A stretch of 64,000 nt of DNA from positions 38,535 to 102,534 of the forward strand of contig NZ_WKJL01000023.1 of the NCBI RefSeq assembly GCF_009674565.1, in the 5' to 3' direction. The translations under genes were made by a program, and so were the position numbers. Positions within the stretch are counted from its first letter, which is position 1; every line of letters starts with the position of its first letter. Source of the stretch: Duganella aquatilis (GTDB taxonomy: Bacteria > Pseudomonadota > Gammaproteobacteria > Burkholderiales > Burkholderiaceae_D). A model generated the notes under the pieces. That model saw nothing but the letters and a program-made list of their open reading frames with translations, did no database searches and was not told the origin of the DNA. Positions 43,666 to 51,873 of the stretch are shown one piece after another.

Positions 43666-44151
43666 ATGAAAAACGCTATGGTTTTGACAATTCTGGCGCT
43701 GGCTGTTGCGGCCTGTGCCCACTTCGGCGAACCGCCGCCGCAGCCCGGTGCGCCGCTGGACGCGGTCAAGGCCCGCCTCGGCCAGCCCACCAATGTCTAC
43801 GCCGACGGCGGCGACACGCTGCTGGAATACGCCACCGGCCCCATGGGCCAGTACACCTGGATGGCGCGCATCGGCGCCGACGGCAAGCTGGTGTCCTATG
43901 AACAGGTGCTGTCCGGCGCCAGGTTCGCCACCGTGAAGCCGGGCCAGGACAACAAGGACAGCGTGTTGCGCATCCTTGGCCGGCCAACCCAGGTCACGCA
44001 TTATGCCAGCGTTGACGGCGACGTCTGGCTGTACCGCTATAAAGAACAGGATGTGTGGAACTCGATGATGTCGGTGGAGTTCAACCGCCAGGGCGTGGTG
44101 CAGGCCATGGTCAACGGCCCCGACGAGGAGCGTGAAGTGCGGCGGCGCTAG
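43666..44151 (+). CDS. Small outer-membrane lipoprotein, SmpA/BamE-like fold
   Basis: 161 residues. A lipoprotein signal MKNAMVLTILALAVAAC (A-A-C) is followed by two repeats of a BamE-like unit: DAVKARLGQPTNVYADGGDTLLEYATGP and DSVLRILGRPTQVTHYASVDGDVWLYRYKE. Such repeats occur in small periplasmic proteins linked to envelope assembly. It is not BamE itself (no KxxxGMxxxxV start). The ATG follows AGGAGG. It stands alone, divergent from rpsO. Confidence 0.75.
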   Translation: MKNAMVLTILALAVAACAHFGEPPPQPGAPLDAVKARLGQPTNVYADGGDTLLEYATGPMGQYTWMARIGADGKLVSYEQVLSGARFATVKPGQDNKDSVLRILGRPTQVTHYASVDGDVWLYRYKEQDVWNSMMSVEFNRQGVVQAMVNGPDEEREVRRR

Positions 44152-44254
44152 GTAGGATCATTCCCACGAGAATGCCGGGCGTGCGCCGACGCGTTTAACG
44201 CCGAGCGGTTGCTATGATTTTTCTTACTGACATCGCAACCAACTTGGAGAAACC

Positions 44255-45067
44255 ATGTCCTTACGCACGCCCCCTGCCCGTCACGCCATGTATGCAGCAA
44301 CCTTACTCGCGCTGAGCACCGTCAGCGCCATCGCCTGGGCGGATCCGTCGCCGGCGCTGGACCGCGCCAGCCTGTCGGTCGGCGCCTTCTACACCGAACC
44401 GAAAATCAATTACGAGGGCGAGACCAATTACGGCCGCATCGACACCGGCACCTACAAGACCGACCATGTGACGCTGCCGCGCGTAAAAGCCTCCGTGCTG
44501 CTGGGCGACTCGCAGGGCCTGGACTTCGATTACTACCGTTACGACAAAACCTACAGCCCGGACCTGAGCGGCAGCACCAATTACAACGGCGTGCCGCTGA
44601 CCGGCAACGGCCGCCTGGACGCCAAGCTGAAACTGGACCTGGCCAACCTCGCCTATAAATGGTGGATCGGCAGCGGCAACGACGTGTTCGGCATCGGCGC
44701 CGGAGCGGCCTACTACCAGGCCAGTCTGAAAGGCACCGCCAGCGGCGTGCTGAACGGCGTGGCCGGCAGCGGTTCGTACGAAGAAAAAGAAAGCGCCTGG
44801 GCGCCATTGCTGGAACTGGGCTGGCGTCATGCGGTGTCGGAGAACGTGCGCATCTACGCGGATGCTTCCGGCATCAAGAAAAACGGCGGCAGCATCCAGG
44901 GCCACATCTACGGCGGCGCGATCGGCGTCGAATGGTTCCCGACCAAGGCCGTGGGCGTGGTGGCGGAATACACCGCCAGCAAGATCAGCCTGAACCGCCA
45001 GCGCGACAACACCGACCTGAATGTTCGCTTAAACGGTCCGGCGGCTTACGTCAAAGTTCGCTTCTAA
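44255..45067 (+). CDS. Outer-membrane beta-barrel protein, uncharacterised
   Basis: 270 residues. A signal peptide ends in IAWADPS. The rest alternates short beta strands and glycine-rich turns (DRASLSVGAFYTEP, LDFDYYRYDKTYSP, YKWWIGSGNDVFGIGAGAAYYQ, HIYGGAIGVEWFPT). It ends with the outer-membrane signature AAYVKVRF, terminal Phe. No pore or enzyme motif is visible. The ATG at 44255 follows GGAG. The next gene (45116) follows by 48 bases in the same direction. Confidence 0.75.
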   Translation: MSLRTPPARHAMYAATLLALSTVSAIAWADPSPALDRASLSVGAFYTEPKINYEGETNYGRIDTGTYKTDHVTLPRVKASVLLGDSQGLDFDYYRYDKTYSPDLSGSTNYNGVPLTGNGRLDAKLKLDLANLAYKWWIGSGNDVFGIGAGAAYYQASLKGTASGVLNGVAGSGSYEEKESAWAPLLELGWRHAVSENVRIYADASGIKKNGGSIQGHIYGGAIGVEWFPTKAVGVVAEYTASKISLNRQRDNTDLNVRLNGPAAYVKVRF

Positions 45068-45115
45068 ATCGGCAAGCATGCTAAATTGGCACATTCCTTT
45101 ACGGAGTGTGCCGAT

Positions 45116-46162
45116 ATGAAACTCTACCTCGCCGCGCTTGCCGTCGCGGCCACCCAGCTTGCTGCGCCAGCACTGGCGCAAACTCCCGCCAGCACCAAGC
45201 CCGCCGCTCAATTCAGCACTTGCGTTAAACCGGAATGGCCGAAGGAGTCGTTGCGCCACGAGGAGCAAGGCACGGTGCAGCTGGCGTTCCTGATCGGCAC
45301 GGATGGATCGGTGCGCGAGTCGCGCGTCGAGCGTTCCACCGGCCATCCACTGCTGGATCAGGCGGCGCAGGATTCCCTGGCCCGCTGCAAATTCAAGCCG
45401 GGCACCGAGAACGGCCAGCCTGTCGAAACCTGGACCAGGATGCAGTATGTGTGGAAGATCGATGGTCCATCGCAAAAACAGATGGAGGTGGACCTGGCAC
45501 AGGCGCGCGCCGGCGCCGAGCGTAACGAGCCGGAAGCTGCGTACAAACTGGGGCTGATCTACCTGAACGGCAACGGCGTGCCGCGCGACCAGGATCTGGC
45601 TCGTAGCTGGCTGGAAAAGGCGGCGAATCAGGGATCGGCCGGCGCGCAGGAGACGCTGGGATTGATGGCCTCCCCGCGCACCGGCACCGCCGGCGATCCG
45701 GCGCTGGCCGCTGTGTGGTTCCGCAAGGCCGCCGAACAGGGCAAGGCGAACAGCCAGTACTTCCTCGCCATGCTGCTGCACAAGCAGGGCAATAATGACG
45801 AAGCCAAGATGTGGCTGCGCAAGGCGGCGGCGCAAAACCATCCGACCGCGCAATCGGCGCTGGGCAGCATGCTGCTGGCCAGCGGCCAGGACGACGATCT
45901 CAAGGAAGGCATAGGTTTTCTGCAGAAGGCTGCGGCGCAGCAGGATCGCGTTGCGCAGGTGGTGCTGGGCCAGTGCTATGAAACCGGCCTTGGCGTCTCG
46001 CAGGACTACGCGCAGGCTGCGACGCTGTACCAGCGAGCCGCGCTGGCACACAACCGCATGGCCGAACTGGCGCTGGCGCGTTTGTATGAACAGGGACTCG
46101 GCGTACCGCAGGATAAGGACAAAGCGCAGCTGCTGCTGCAACAGACCAAGGCGCCGCAGTAG
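45116..46162 (+). CDS. Periplasmic TonB-C-like domain plus Sel1 repeats
   Basis: 348 residues. A signal peptide (about 1-20, ending ALAQ) is followed by a TonB C-terminal-like domain (CVKPEWPKESLRHEEQGTVQLAFLIGTDGSVRESRVERSTGHPLLDQAA). It has the energy-transducer pattern but no membrane anchor, so it is not a working TonB. Then come about six Sel1-type TPR repeats: EAAYKLGLIYLNGNGVPRDQDLARSWLEKAA, PALAAVWFRKAAEQG, QVVLGQCYETGLGVSQDYAQAATLYQRAA and MAELALARLYEQGLGVPQDKDKA. Likely a periplasmic scaffold for protein contacts. The ATG has GGAG upstream. Confidence 0.8.
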   Translation: MKLYLAALAVAATQLAAPALAQTPASTKPAAQFSTCVKPEWPKESLRHEEQGTVQLAFLIGTDGSVRESRVERSTGHPLLDQAAQDSLARCKFKPGTENGQPVETWTRMQYVWKIDGPSQKQMEVDLAQARAGAERNEPEAAYKLGLIYLNGNGVPRDQDLARSWLEKAANQGSAGAQETLGLMASPRTGTAGDPALAAVWFRKAAEQGKANSQYFLAMLLHKQGNNDEAKMWLRKAAAQNHPTAQSALGSMLLASGQDDDLKEGIGFLQKAAAQQDRVAQVVLGQCYETGLGVSQDYAQAATLYQRAALAHNRMAELALARLYEQGLGVPQDKDKAQLLLQQTKAPQ

Positions 46163-46846
46163 TCAGCTTTTCAGCCAGGCGGACAGCGATGTCGCGCCGC
46201 CGACGGTCACGCTCAGCGCGCGCGTGTCGTCGCTGCGGCGCAGCCAGCCGCGTTCAATGAAGTTCTCCAGCAGCGCCACCGCCAGCGGCCCGGCGAAATG
46301 GTCGCGGCGTTCGGACCAGTCGACGCAGCCATAGAGCTGGCGTGGACTTTCGTGCAGCACGATGCCCAGGTCGCGTACGCGCGCAGCGCCATCGGCGGTC
46401 AGCGCGAATTCGTGGCCATCGCCCTCGCCGGCTTGCACCCAGCCCTTATCGAGGAAGCAGCGGCACAGATCCACACCGAGCACGCCGGCCAGATGGCCGT
46501 AGCAGCTGCGCGCGTGGCGCAGGTCGCGCATGGCCGGCGCTTTCCAGCGCGTGGTTTCGGGCAGCGCGCCGTCGGCCACGCGCAGCAGGGCTTCCAGTGC
46601 GTGTGCCACATTGCCGTCGGCGAGCATGTAGTAGCGATGGCGGCCCTGCGCGCGGACGCGGGCCAGGCCTTCGTCCACCAGCAGCTTCAGATGCTGCGAC
46701 GCGGTCGGCGCCGCCACGCCGGCATGCTGCGCCAGTTCGGTGGCGGTGTAGAAGCGGCCATCCAGAAGCCGCGACAGCATCAGCGCCCGCGTCGGATCGC
46801 CGATGGCCGCGGCCACCCGCGCAAAGCGTGGCTGCATCTGCGTCAT
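46163..46846 (-). CDS. ArsR-family winged-helix regulator with an added C-terminal domain
   Basis: 227 residues. The N-terminal HTH is ArsR-like: RFARVAAAIGDPTRALMLSRLLDGRFYTATELAQHAGVAAPTASQHLKLLVDEGLARVRAQGRHRYYMLA. The remaining half is not typical of short ArsR proteins. It contains RSCYGHLAGVLGVDLCRCFLDKGW, with Cys and His residues that might bind a ligand, and ends in an unusual RSDDTRALSVTVGG. It is last of a three-gene operon (NIPSNAP, ABM, this), overlapping the ABM gene by 4 bases. It probably controls that operon. Confidence 0.83.
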   Translation of the reverse strand: MTQMQPRFARVAAAIGDPTRALMLSRLLDGRFYTATELAQHAGVAAPTASQHLKLLVDEGLARVRAQGRHRYYMLADGNVAHALEALLRVADGALPETTRWKAPAMRDLRHARSCYGHLAGVLGVDLCRCFLDKGWVQAGEGDGHEFALTADGAARVRDLGIVLHESPRQLYGCVDWSERRDHFAGPLAVALLENFIERGWLRRSDDTRALSVTVGGATSLSAWLKS

Positions 46847-47169
46847 GGCGCAGGCACCTGCGCGCGGTCGGTCATGCCGTAGTCGCGGAGGACGGAGGCG
46901 ACGCGCAGGCGGTAGTCGTCGAACACGCCGCCACGTCCGGCCTGCTGGGCGGCGCGGTGTTCTTCCTGACCGCGCCACGCCCGCACAGCCGCCTCGTCGC
47001 GCCAGAACGACAGCGACAGCAGCTTGTCCGGCTGCATGATGCTGGTGAACCGCTCCACCGAAATAAAGCCGTCCACCTGCGCCAGCAACGGCGCCAGCTG
47101 CGCCGCGCGTTCCAGATACTCGGCGCGCCCGTCGCTGCTGGGCACCACCTCAAAAATCACCGCGATCAT
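46843..47169 (-). CDS. Antibiotic biosynthesis monooxygenase (ABM)-domain protein
   Basis: 108 residues of the dimeric alpha+beta barrel fold: MIAVIFEVVPSSDGRAEYLERAAQLAPLLAQVDGFISVERFTSI, then LLSLSFWRDEAAVRAWR and a His in QEEHRAAQQAG. The family ranges from quinone-forming monooxygenases to haem degraders; the substrate here is not readable. Overlaps with both neighbours by 4 bases show tight operon coupling. Confidence 0.85.
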   Translation of the reverse strand: MIAVIFEVVPSSDGRAEYLERAAQLAPLLAQVDGFISVERFTSIMQPDKLLSLSFWRDEAAVRAWRGQEEHRAAQQAGRGGVFDDYRLRVASVLRDYGMTDRAQVPAP

Positions 47170-47471
47170 GACACCGCCTCCGCAAAAGTGCGCTCCTCGC
47201 GCAGGATGAACCGCTGCTGCCTGGCGAATGCAAAATTATCCTTCGCCTCCGCATCCGCGCGCAGGCGGCCGCGATACGATTCATAATCCGCCAGCGAATC
47301 GAAGCCCACCAGTCCCCACGCCTCGTAACTGGTGCCTTCGTACGGCAGGAAGTAGCCGATCAGCCGGCCGCCCAGGCGCGGAATGATGCGGCCCCAGTTC
47401 TCGGCATACTGAAGGAAAGCGTCGCGCTGGAATGGATCGATCTCGTAACGGATGAAGCAAGTGATGGTCAT
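47166..47471 (-). CDS. NIPSNAP-family protein
   Basis: 101 residues, MTITCFIRYEIDPFQRDAFLQYAENWGRIIPRLGGRLIGYFLPYEGTSYEAWGLVGFDSLADYESYRGRL, the dimeric alpha+beta barrel of NIPSNAP proteins, related in fold to the ABM protein encoded next. No known activity. It is first of the three-gene operon that ends in the ArsR regulator. Confidence 0.85.
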   Translation of the reverse strand: MTITCFIRYEIDPFQRDAFLQYAENWGRIIPRLGGRLIGYFLPYEGTSYEAWGLVGFDSLADYESYRGRLRADAEAKDNFAFARQQRFILREERTFAEAVS

Positions 47472-47540
47472 ATAAGCCCCCGGTTGAAAACACCAGAATA
47501 GCTTTCCAAAATCGCGAATGCTTCGGCGTGGAGCGAAGTA

Positions 47541-48464
47541 TCAGGCCAGCGCCGCGCGTACCTGCGCCGCCGTCGGAATCGGCGCCACCGCACCATGGCC
47601 CAGCGTCGACAGCCCGGCGGCCGCATTCGCATAGCGCACCGCGTCGCCCAGTGCATCGCCGGCCGCCAGCCGCGCCAGCAGGCTGCCATCGAAGCAATCG
47701 CCAGCGCCGGTGGCGTCCACCGCCTGCACCGCGCGTGCGGCGGCCAGTTGCGGCTGCGCGCCCTGCTCCGCATACCATGCGCCGGTAGAACCGGCCTTCA
47801 ACACCACCGTATGTGCGCCATGCGCACGCGCCCATGCGAAGATCGCCGGTACATCATCGGTGCCCGCCAGCGCCACCGCCTCATCAAGGCTGGGCAGGAA
47901 CAGATCGGTCATCGCGATCGTGGCGCAGATGGTCGCGCGGGCGCGCGCCAGCGGCCACAGGGACAAACGCAGATTCGGATCGAAACTCACCTTGCCGCCG
48001 GCCGCGCGCGCGGTCTCGATGGCGGCGAACACGGTATCGCAAGCACCGGCCGAAATGGCCTGCGAGATGCCCGAGACATGCAGCCAGCGCGTGCGCCCCG
48101 CCGCGCTCAAGTCCATGGTCTGCGGCTGCATGCGGCTGGCCGCCGAACCGGCGCGCAGATAGCTGAACGCATGCCCTTCCGGCCCGTGATTGACGAAATA
48201 CAGCCCGGTCGGCGCCTGCGGATCGCGCGCCACCGCGCTGACGTCCACGCCCTCCGCCTGCCACAGATCCAGCAGCATGCGGCCAAAATGGTCTTCGCCG
48301 ACGCGGCTCAGGTAAGCCGTGCGCGCTCCCTGGCGGCTGGCCGCGATCACCGCGTTGGACGTATCGCCGCCAAAACCCTGGCGGTACAACGGTTCGCTGG
48401 ACTTGGCCTGGTTGAACTCGACCATCGCCTCGCCCAGCGCCACCACATCAAATTGCTCACTCAT
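47541..48464 (-). CDS. kdgK: PfkB-family kinase, 2-keto-3-deoxygluconate kinase type
   Basis: 307 residues. The start FDVVALGEAMVEFNQ and GGDTSNAVIAASRQGARTAYLSRVGEDHFGRMLLDLW are typical of KDG kinases. So are the YFVNHGPEGHAFSYLRAGSAASRM loop and the ATP-site signature VDATGAGDCFDGSLLARLAAGD. It would phosphorylate 2-keto-3-deoxygluconate to KDPG. It starts inside the leuA stop (ATGA), an odd partner for a leucine-biosynthesis gene. Other PfkB substrates cannot be excluded. Confidence 0.85.
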   Translation of the reverse strand: MSEQFDVVALGEAMVEFNQAKSSEPLYRQGFGGDTSNAVIAASRQGARTAYLSRVGEDHFGRMLLDLWQAEGVDVSAVARDPQAPTGLYFVNHGPEGHAFSYLRAGSAASRMQPQTMDLSAAGRTRWLHVSGISQAISAGACDTVFAAIETARAAGGKVSFDPNLRLSLWPLARARATICATIAMTDLFLPSLDEAVALAGTDDVPAIFAWARAHGAHTVVLKAGSTGAWYAEQGAQPQLAAARAVQAVDATGAGDCFDGSLLARLAAGDALGDAVRYANAAAGLSTLGHGAVAPIPTAAQVRAALA

Positions 48465-50008
48465 GGCTGCGGATTCACTCGCTCTATCTTCGAATGCAGC
48501 TTGTTCAGCGCCGACAGGTAGGCCTTGGCCGACGCCACGATAATGTCCGGGTCGGCGCCAACGCCGTTGACGATACGCCCCTCTTTCGACAGGCGCATCG
48601 TCACCTCGCCCTGCGACTGCGTACCGGTGCTGATGGCGTTCACCGAGAACAGCACCAGCTCCGCGCCGCTTCCTACTTCGCCCTCGATCGCATTGACGGT
48701 CGCGTCGACCGGGCCATCGCCCCGTCCTTCGCTGACGTGCTCCTCGCCATCGATGTGGAATACCACTTTCGCCGACGGCGTCTCGCCGCTGGCCGAGCGC
48801 TGCTCCAGCGCGATGAAGCGGTAAAACTCGCTCTCCTGCGACTGCTGCTCGTCCGACACCAGCGCCAGGATGTCCTCGTCAAAAATCTCCGACTTGCGGT
48901 CCGCCAGCTCCTTGAAGCGCGCGAACGCGGCGTTGACTTCGGTCTCCGATTCCAGGTCGATGCCCAGTTCCTGCAAGCGCTGCTTGAACGCATTGCGGCC
49001 GGACAGCTTGCCCAGCACGATCTTGGTGGCGGTCCAGCCGACATCCTCGGCGCGCATGATCTCGTAGGTCTCGCGCGACTTCAGCATGCCGTCCTGGTGG
49101 ATGCCCGAGGCGTGCGCAAACGCGTTCGCGCCCACCACCGCCTTGTTGGGCTGCACCGCGAAACCGGTAATCTGCGACACCATCTTGGACGCCGCCACGA
49201 TCTGCGTGGTGTCGATGCCGCATTCCAGGTTGTAGTAGCCGCCGCGTGTGCGCAGCGCCATCACCACTTCTTCCAGCGCGGTGTTGCCGGCGCGCTCGCC
49301 GAGGCCATTGATGGTGCACTCGACCTGCCGCGCGCCGCCGATCATCACACCGGCCAGCGAATTGGCCACCGCCAGCCCCAGGTCGTTATGGCAGTGCACT
49401 GACCACACGGCCTTGTCGGAATTGGGAATGCGTTCGCGCAGGCGGCGGATGGTTTCGCCGAAAATCTCCGGCACCGCATAGCCCACCGTGTCGGGGAAAT
49501 TGATGGTGGTCGCGCCTTCGGCGATCACGCCTTCCAGCACGCGACACAGGAAATCCTCGTCCGAGCGGCTGCCGTCCTCCGGGCTGAATTCGATATCGTC
49601 CGTGTACTGGCGGGCGAAGCGCACCGCATTGCAGGCCTGCGTCAGCACCTGCTCCGGCAGCATGCGCAGCTTGGCCTCCATGTGCAGCCTGGAGGTGGCG
49701 ATGAAGGTATGGATGCGTTTGCGCTCGGCCGGCGCCAGCGCCTCGGCGGCGCGGGCGATGTCGCGGTCATTGGCGCGCGACAGCGAACAGATGGTCGATT
49801 CGCGCACCACCGATGCGATCGCCTTGATGGACTCGAAATCGCCGGGAGACGCGGCGGCGAAGCCGGCCTCGATGACGTCGACGCGCAAGCGCTCCAGCTG
49901 CTTGGCGATGCGGACTTTTTCGTCCCGGGTCATCGAGGCGCCCGGCGATTGCTCGCCGTCGCGCAGGGTGGTGTCGAAGATGATCAGGCGGTTGGATGAG
50001 TTGCTCAT
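48461..50008 (-). CDS. leuA: 2-Isopropylmalate synthase
   Basis: 515 residues. The metal-dependent condensing barrel starts LIIFDTTLRDGEQSPGASM. The Zn-site HCH motif is in WSVHCHNDLGLAVANSLAG, with VECTINGLGERAGNTALEE. The C-terminal regulatory domain, for leucine feedback, holds AKVVFHIDGEEHVSEGRGDGPVDATVNAIEGEVG. It makes 2-isopropylmalate from 2-ketoisovalerate and acetyl-CoA, the first committed step of leucine synthesis. The ATG at 50008 follows GGAG; codons before it were rejected. It lies 67 bases after pssA. Confidence 0.97.
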   Translation of the reverse strand: MSNSSNRLIIFDTTLRDGEQSPGASMTRDEKVRIAKQLERLRVDVIEAGFAAASPGDFESIKAIASVVRESTICSLSRANDRDIARAAEALAPAERKRIHTFIATSRLHMEAKLRMLPEQVLTQACNAVRFARQYTDDIEFSPEDGSRSDEDFLCRVLEGVIAEGATTINFPDTVGYAVPEIFGETIRRLRERIPNSDKAVWSVHCHNDLGLAVANSLAGVMIGGARQVECTINGLGERAGNTALEEVVMALRTRGGYYNLECGIDTTQIVAASKMVSQITGFAVQPNKAVVGANAFAHASGIHQDGMLKSRETYEIMRAEDVGWTATKIVLGKLSGRNAFKQRLQELGIDLESETEVNAAFARFKELADRKSEIFDEDILALVSDEQQSQESEFYRFIALEQRSASGETPSAKVVFHIDGEEHVSEGRGDGPVDATVNAIEGEVGSGAELVLFSVNAISTGTQSQGEVTMRLSKEGRIVNGVGADPDIIVASAKAYLSALNKLHSKIERVNPQP

Positions 50009-50075
50009 GATAGCTCCGTGGCTTATGCTCAGTTGCTTCGTTGCTGGAATCTCAGTGCCCACCGCACTGCGGTGT

Positions 50076-50948
50076 TTAGTGCCGTTCGCTCGGGTCGTCG
50101 CTTTCCATCTCGGTCTGGATCAGGCTGACCTTCTTGCCCTTGGCCGCCCGCCATGCCGCGACCACATAGCCGGACAAGCCGTAGACCGCAAACAGCGGCC
50201 ACAGGGTCGCCGCCGGCTTGATGGCGATCAGCGCCAGGCCCAGCGCGATCAGGAACACGCCGATGAACGGCACCGGCTTGCGGAAGTTCACGTCCTTGAA
50301 ACTATAGAACGGCACGTTGCTGACCATGGTCAGGCCCGCGAACACGGCGATGCCCCACGATATCCAGCCCATGTCCAGCCCCGACACTTCCAGGTCCAGC
50401 ATCATCAGGATGAAACCGGCCACCAGCGCCGCGGCCGACGGCGACGGCATGCCCTGGAAGTAGCGCTTGTCCACCACTTCGATATTGGTGTTGAAGCGGG
50501 CCAGGCGCAAGGCGGCGCCGGCGCAGTAAACAAACGCCGCGATCCAGCCCAGCTTGCCCAGGCCGCGCAGCGACCATTCGTACATCACCAGCGCCGGTGC
50601 CGCGCCGAAGGACACCATGTCCGACAGCGAATCGTATTGCGCGCCGAATTCGCTCTGCGTGTTGGTCAGGCGGGCGACGCGGCCATCCAGGCCGTCCAGC
50701 ACCATGGCGATGAAGATCGCCCAGGCGGCATGCTCGAATTTCTGGTTCATCGCCATGACGATGGCGTAGAAACCGCAGAACAGCGCGGCGGTGGTGAAGG
50801 CGTTCGGCAGCAGATAAATGCCGCGGTGGCGCGGCCGGTCGAGATCCTCTCCGCGGGCGCGACGCGCAAAACGGCTGAAGCGCGACGTTTTGGGCACCTT
50901 GACTTGGGCTGCGCTACCTTTGGCGCGGCGGCGGGGGAAATTGGGCAT
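50076..50948 (-). CDS. pssA: CDP-diacylglycerol-serine O-phosphatidyltransferase
   Basis: 290 residues. The CDP-alcohol phosphotransferase motif is complete in DGLDGRVARLTNTQSEFGAQ followed by YDSLSD (about residues 85-110). Six or more hydrophobic spans. A basic N-terminal tail (PNFPRRRAKGSAAQVKVPKT) precedes the first span. It makes phosphatidylserine in the inner membrane for phosphatidylethanolamine. The pssA-leuA order is common in betaproteobacteria, often with psd and ilvC upstream; here two SIMPL genes take that place. Confidence 0.95.
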   Translation of the reverse strand: MPNFPRRRAKGSAAQVKVPKTSRFSRFARRARGEDLDRPRHRGIYLLPNAFTTAALFCGFYAIVMAMNQKFEHAAWAIFIAMVLDGLDGRVARLTNTQSEFGAQYDSLSDMVSFGAAPALVMYEWSLRGLGKLGWIAAFVYCAGAALRLARFNTNIEVVDKRYFQGMPSPSAAALVAGFILMMLDLEVSGLDMGWISWGIAVFAGLTMVSNVPFYSFKDVNFRKPVPFIGVFLIALGLALIAIKPAATLWPLFAVYGLSGYVVAAWRAAKGKKVSLIQTEMESDDPSERH

Positions 50949-51052
50949 AGCGGTCCGTTTCTCTCATTATCTGGTTATTGCGCCATCATTATAGAGGAGC
51001 CGCCCGTAAAAAAGGGGATGGCGCGCCATCGCCCTATTCTGCCCAATTTTGC

Positions 51053-51817
51053 CTATTTGAAGCGCACTTTGCCCACCAGGCGCATTTGCAGCGTGGTGTC
51101 GCCCGGTTCGAAGCTCGGTTCGACCACCTGCCCCGGCGCTGGCGGGGCCGCCGGCGGGGCGGCGTAGGCCAGCGCGCGCGCGCCGGTCACCTCCACCCGG
51201 TTGCTGTAGTTGCCGGAGCCTTCGAAATCGACCGTATCGAGCACGGCGTCGCCGACATTGCGGCCCATGGCGACAGCGATGGCGTTGATGCGCTCATTCA
51301 GGTTCAGATAGGTGGCGGCGATGCGTTCGTCGTCCATCTTCCTGGTGGTGGCCGGCGACAGGCTGAAATGCAGGTTATTCAGGCTTAACACACTTTGCGC
51401 CGAGGCCACGGTTTTCGGCAGGCTGTCCAGATTGGTGGTGACCAGCTGCACGCTCTGGCCGACGCGCCAGGCGGTGGGCACGCGCGGCTTGCGCGGCTGG
51501 CCGGGCACCGGCGCCGGTTCTTCAGGATAGACCGGATAGGTGTAATAGTTCTGGGTTTTCAGCGTGGCTTTGGGATCGGCCTTCTTCAACACCTCAAGGC
51601 CCTGCTTCATCTTGGTGTTGACGCGCGAGGCGGCAACCGTCTTGTCCTTGTCGACCTCTTCCACCGACAGGGTGGCGGTGGCCTGGTCGTTCACGTGCGT
51701 GACTTCGCCAAAGGCCGGCACCACCACCAGCGTGCCGGCGGTCGGCAGGGTTTGCAACGGAGCGGCGTGCGCGGCGACCGCACACGCCGTCAGGGCGGCG
51801 ACAACGAGGTATTTCAT
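51053..51817 (-). CDS. Periplasmic SIMPL-domain (DUF541) protein, copy 1
   Basis: 254 residues. The signal peptide is MKYLVVAALTACAVAAHAA. SIMPL marks are GTLVVVPAFGEVTHVNDQATATLSVEEVDKDK, VNTKMKQGLEVLKKADPKATLKTQNYYTYPVY and WRVGQSVQLVTTNLDSLPK. Family members are periplasmic, often hexameric or shell-forming, and poorly understood. It is a close paralogue of the next gene and differs by a Pro/Ala-rich insert near the end (AYAAPPAAPPAPGQ). Both end in the same LVGKVRFK. Confidence 0.85.
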   Translation of the reverse strand: MKYLVVAALTACAVAAHAAPLQTLPTAGTLVVVPAFGEVTHVNDQATATLSVEEVDKDKTVAASRVNTKMKQGLEVLKKADPKATLKTQNYYTYPVYPEEPAPVPGQPRKPRVPTAWRVGQSVQLVTTNLDSLPKTVASAQSVLSLNNLHFSLSPATTRKMDDERIAATYLNLNERINAIAVAMGRNVGDAVLDTVDFEGSGNYSNRVEVTGARALAYAAPPAAPPAPGQVVEPSFEPGDTTLQMRLVGKVRFK

Positions 51818-51873
51818 TGCAAGCTCCAGTTAAGAAAAAAACAAACTTTACCTCAACTGGCGCCGCGCACAAC

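Noticed and set aside
45116..46162. A functional TonB protein
   Set aside because: It has a TonB-C-like domain but no N-terminal membrane anchor or Pro-rich linker, and is followed by Sel1 repeats.
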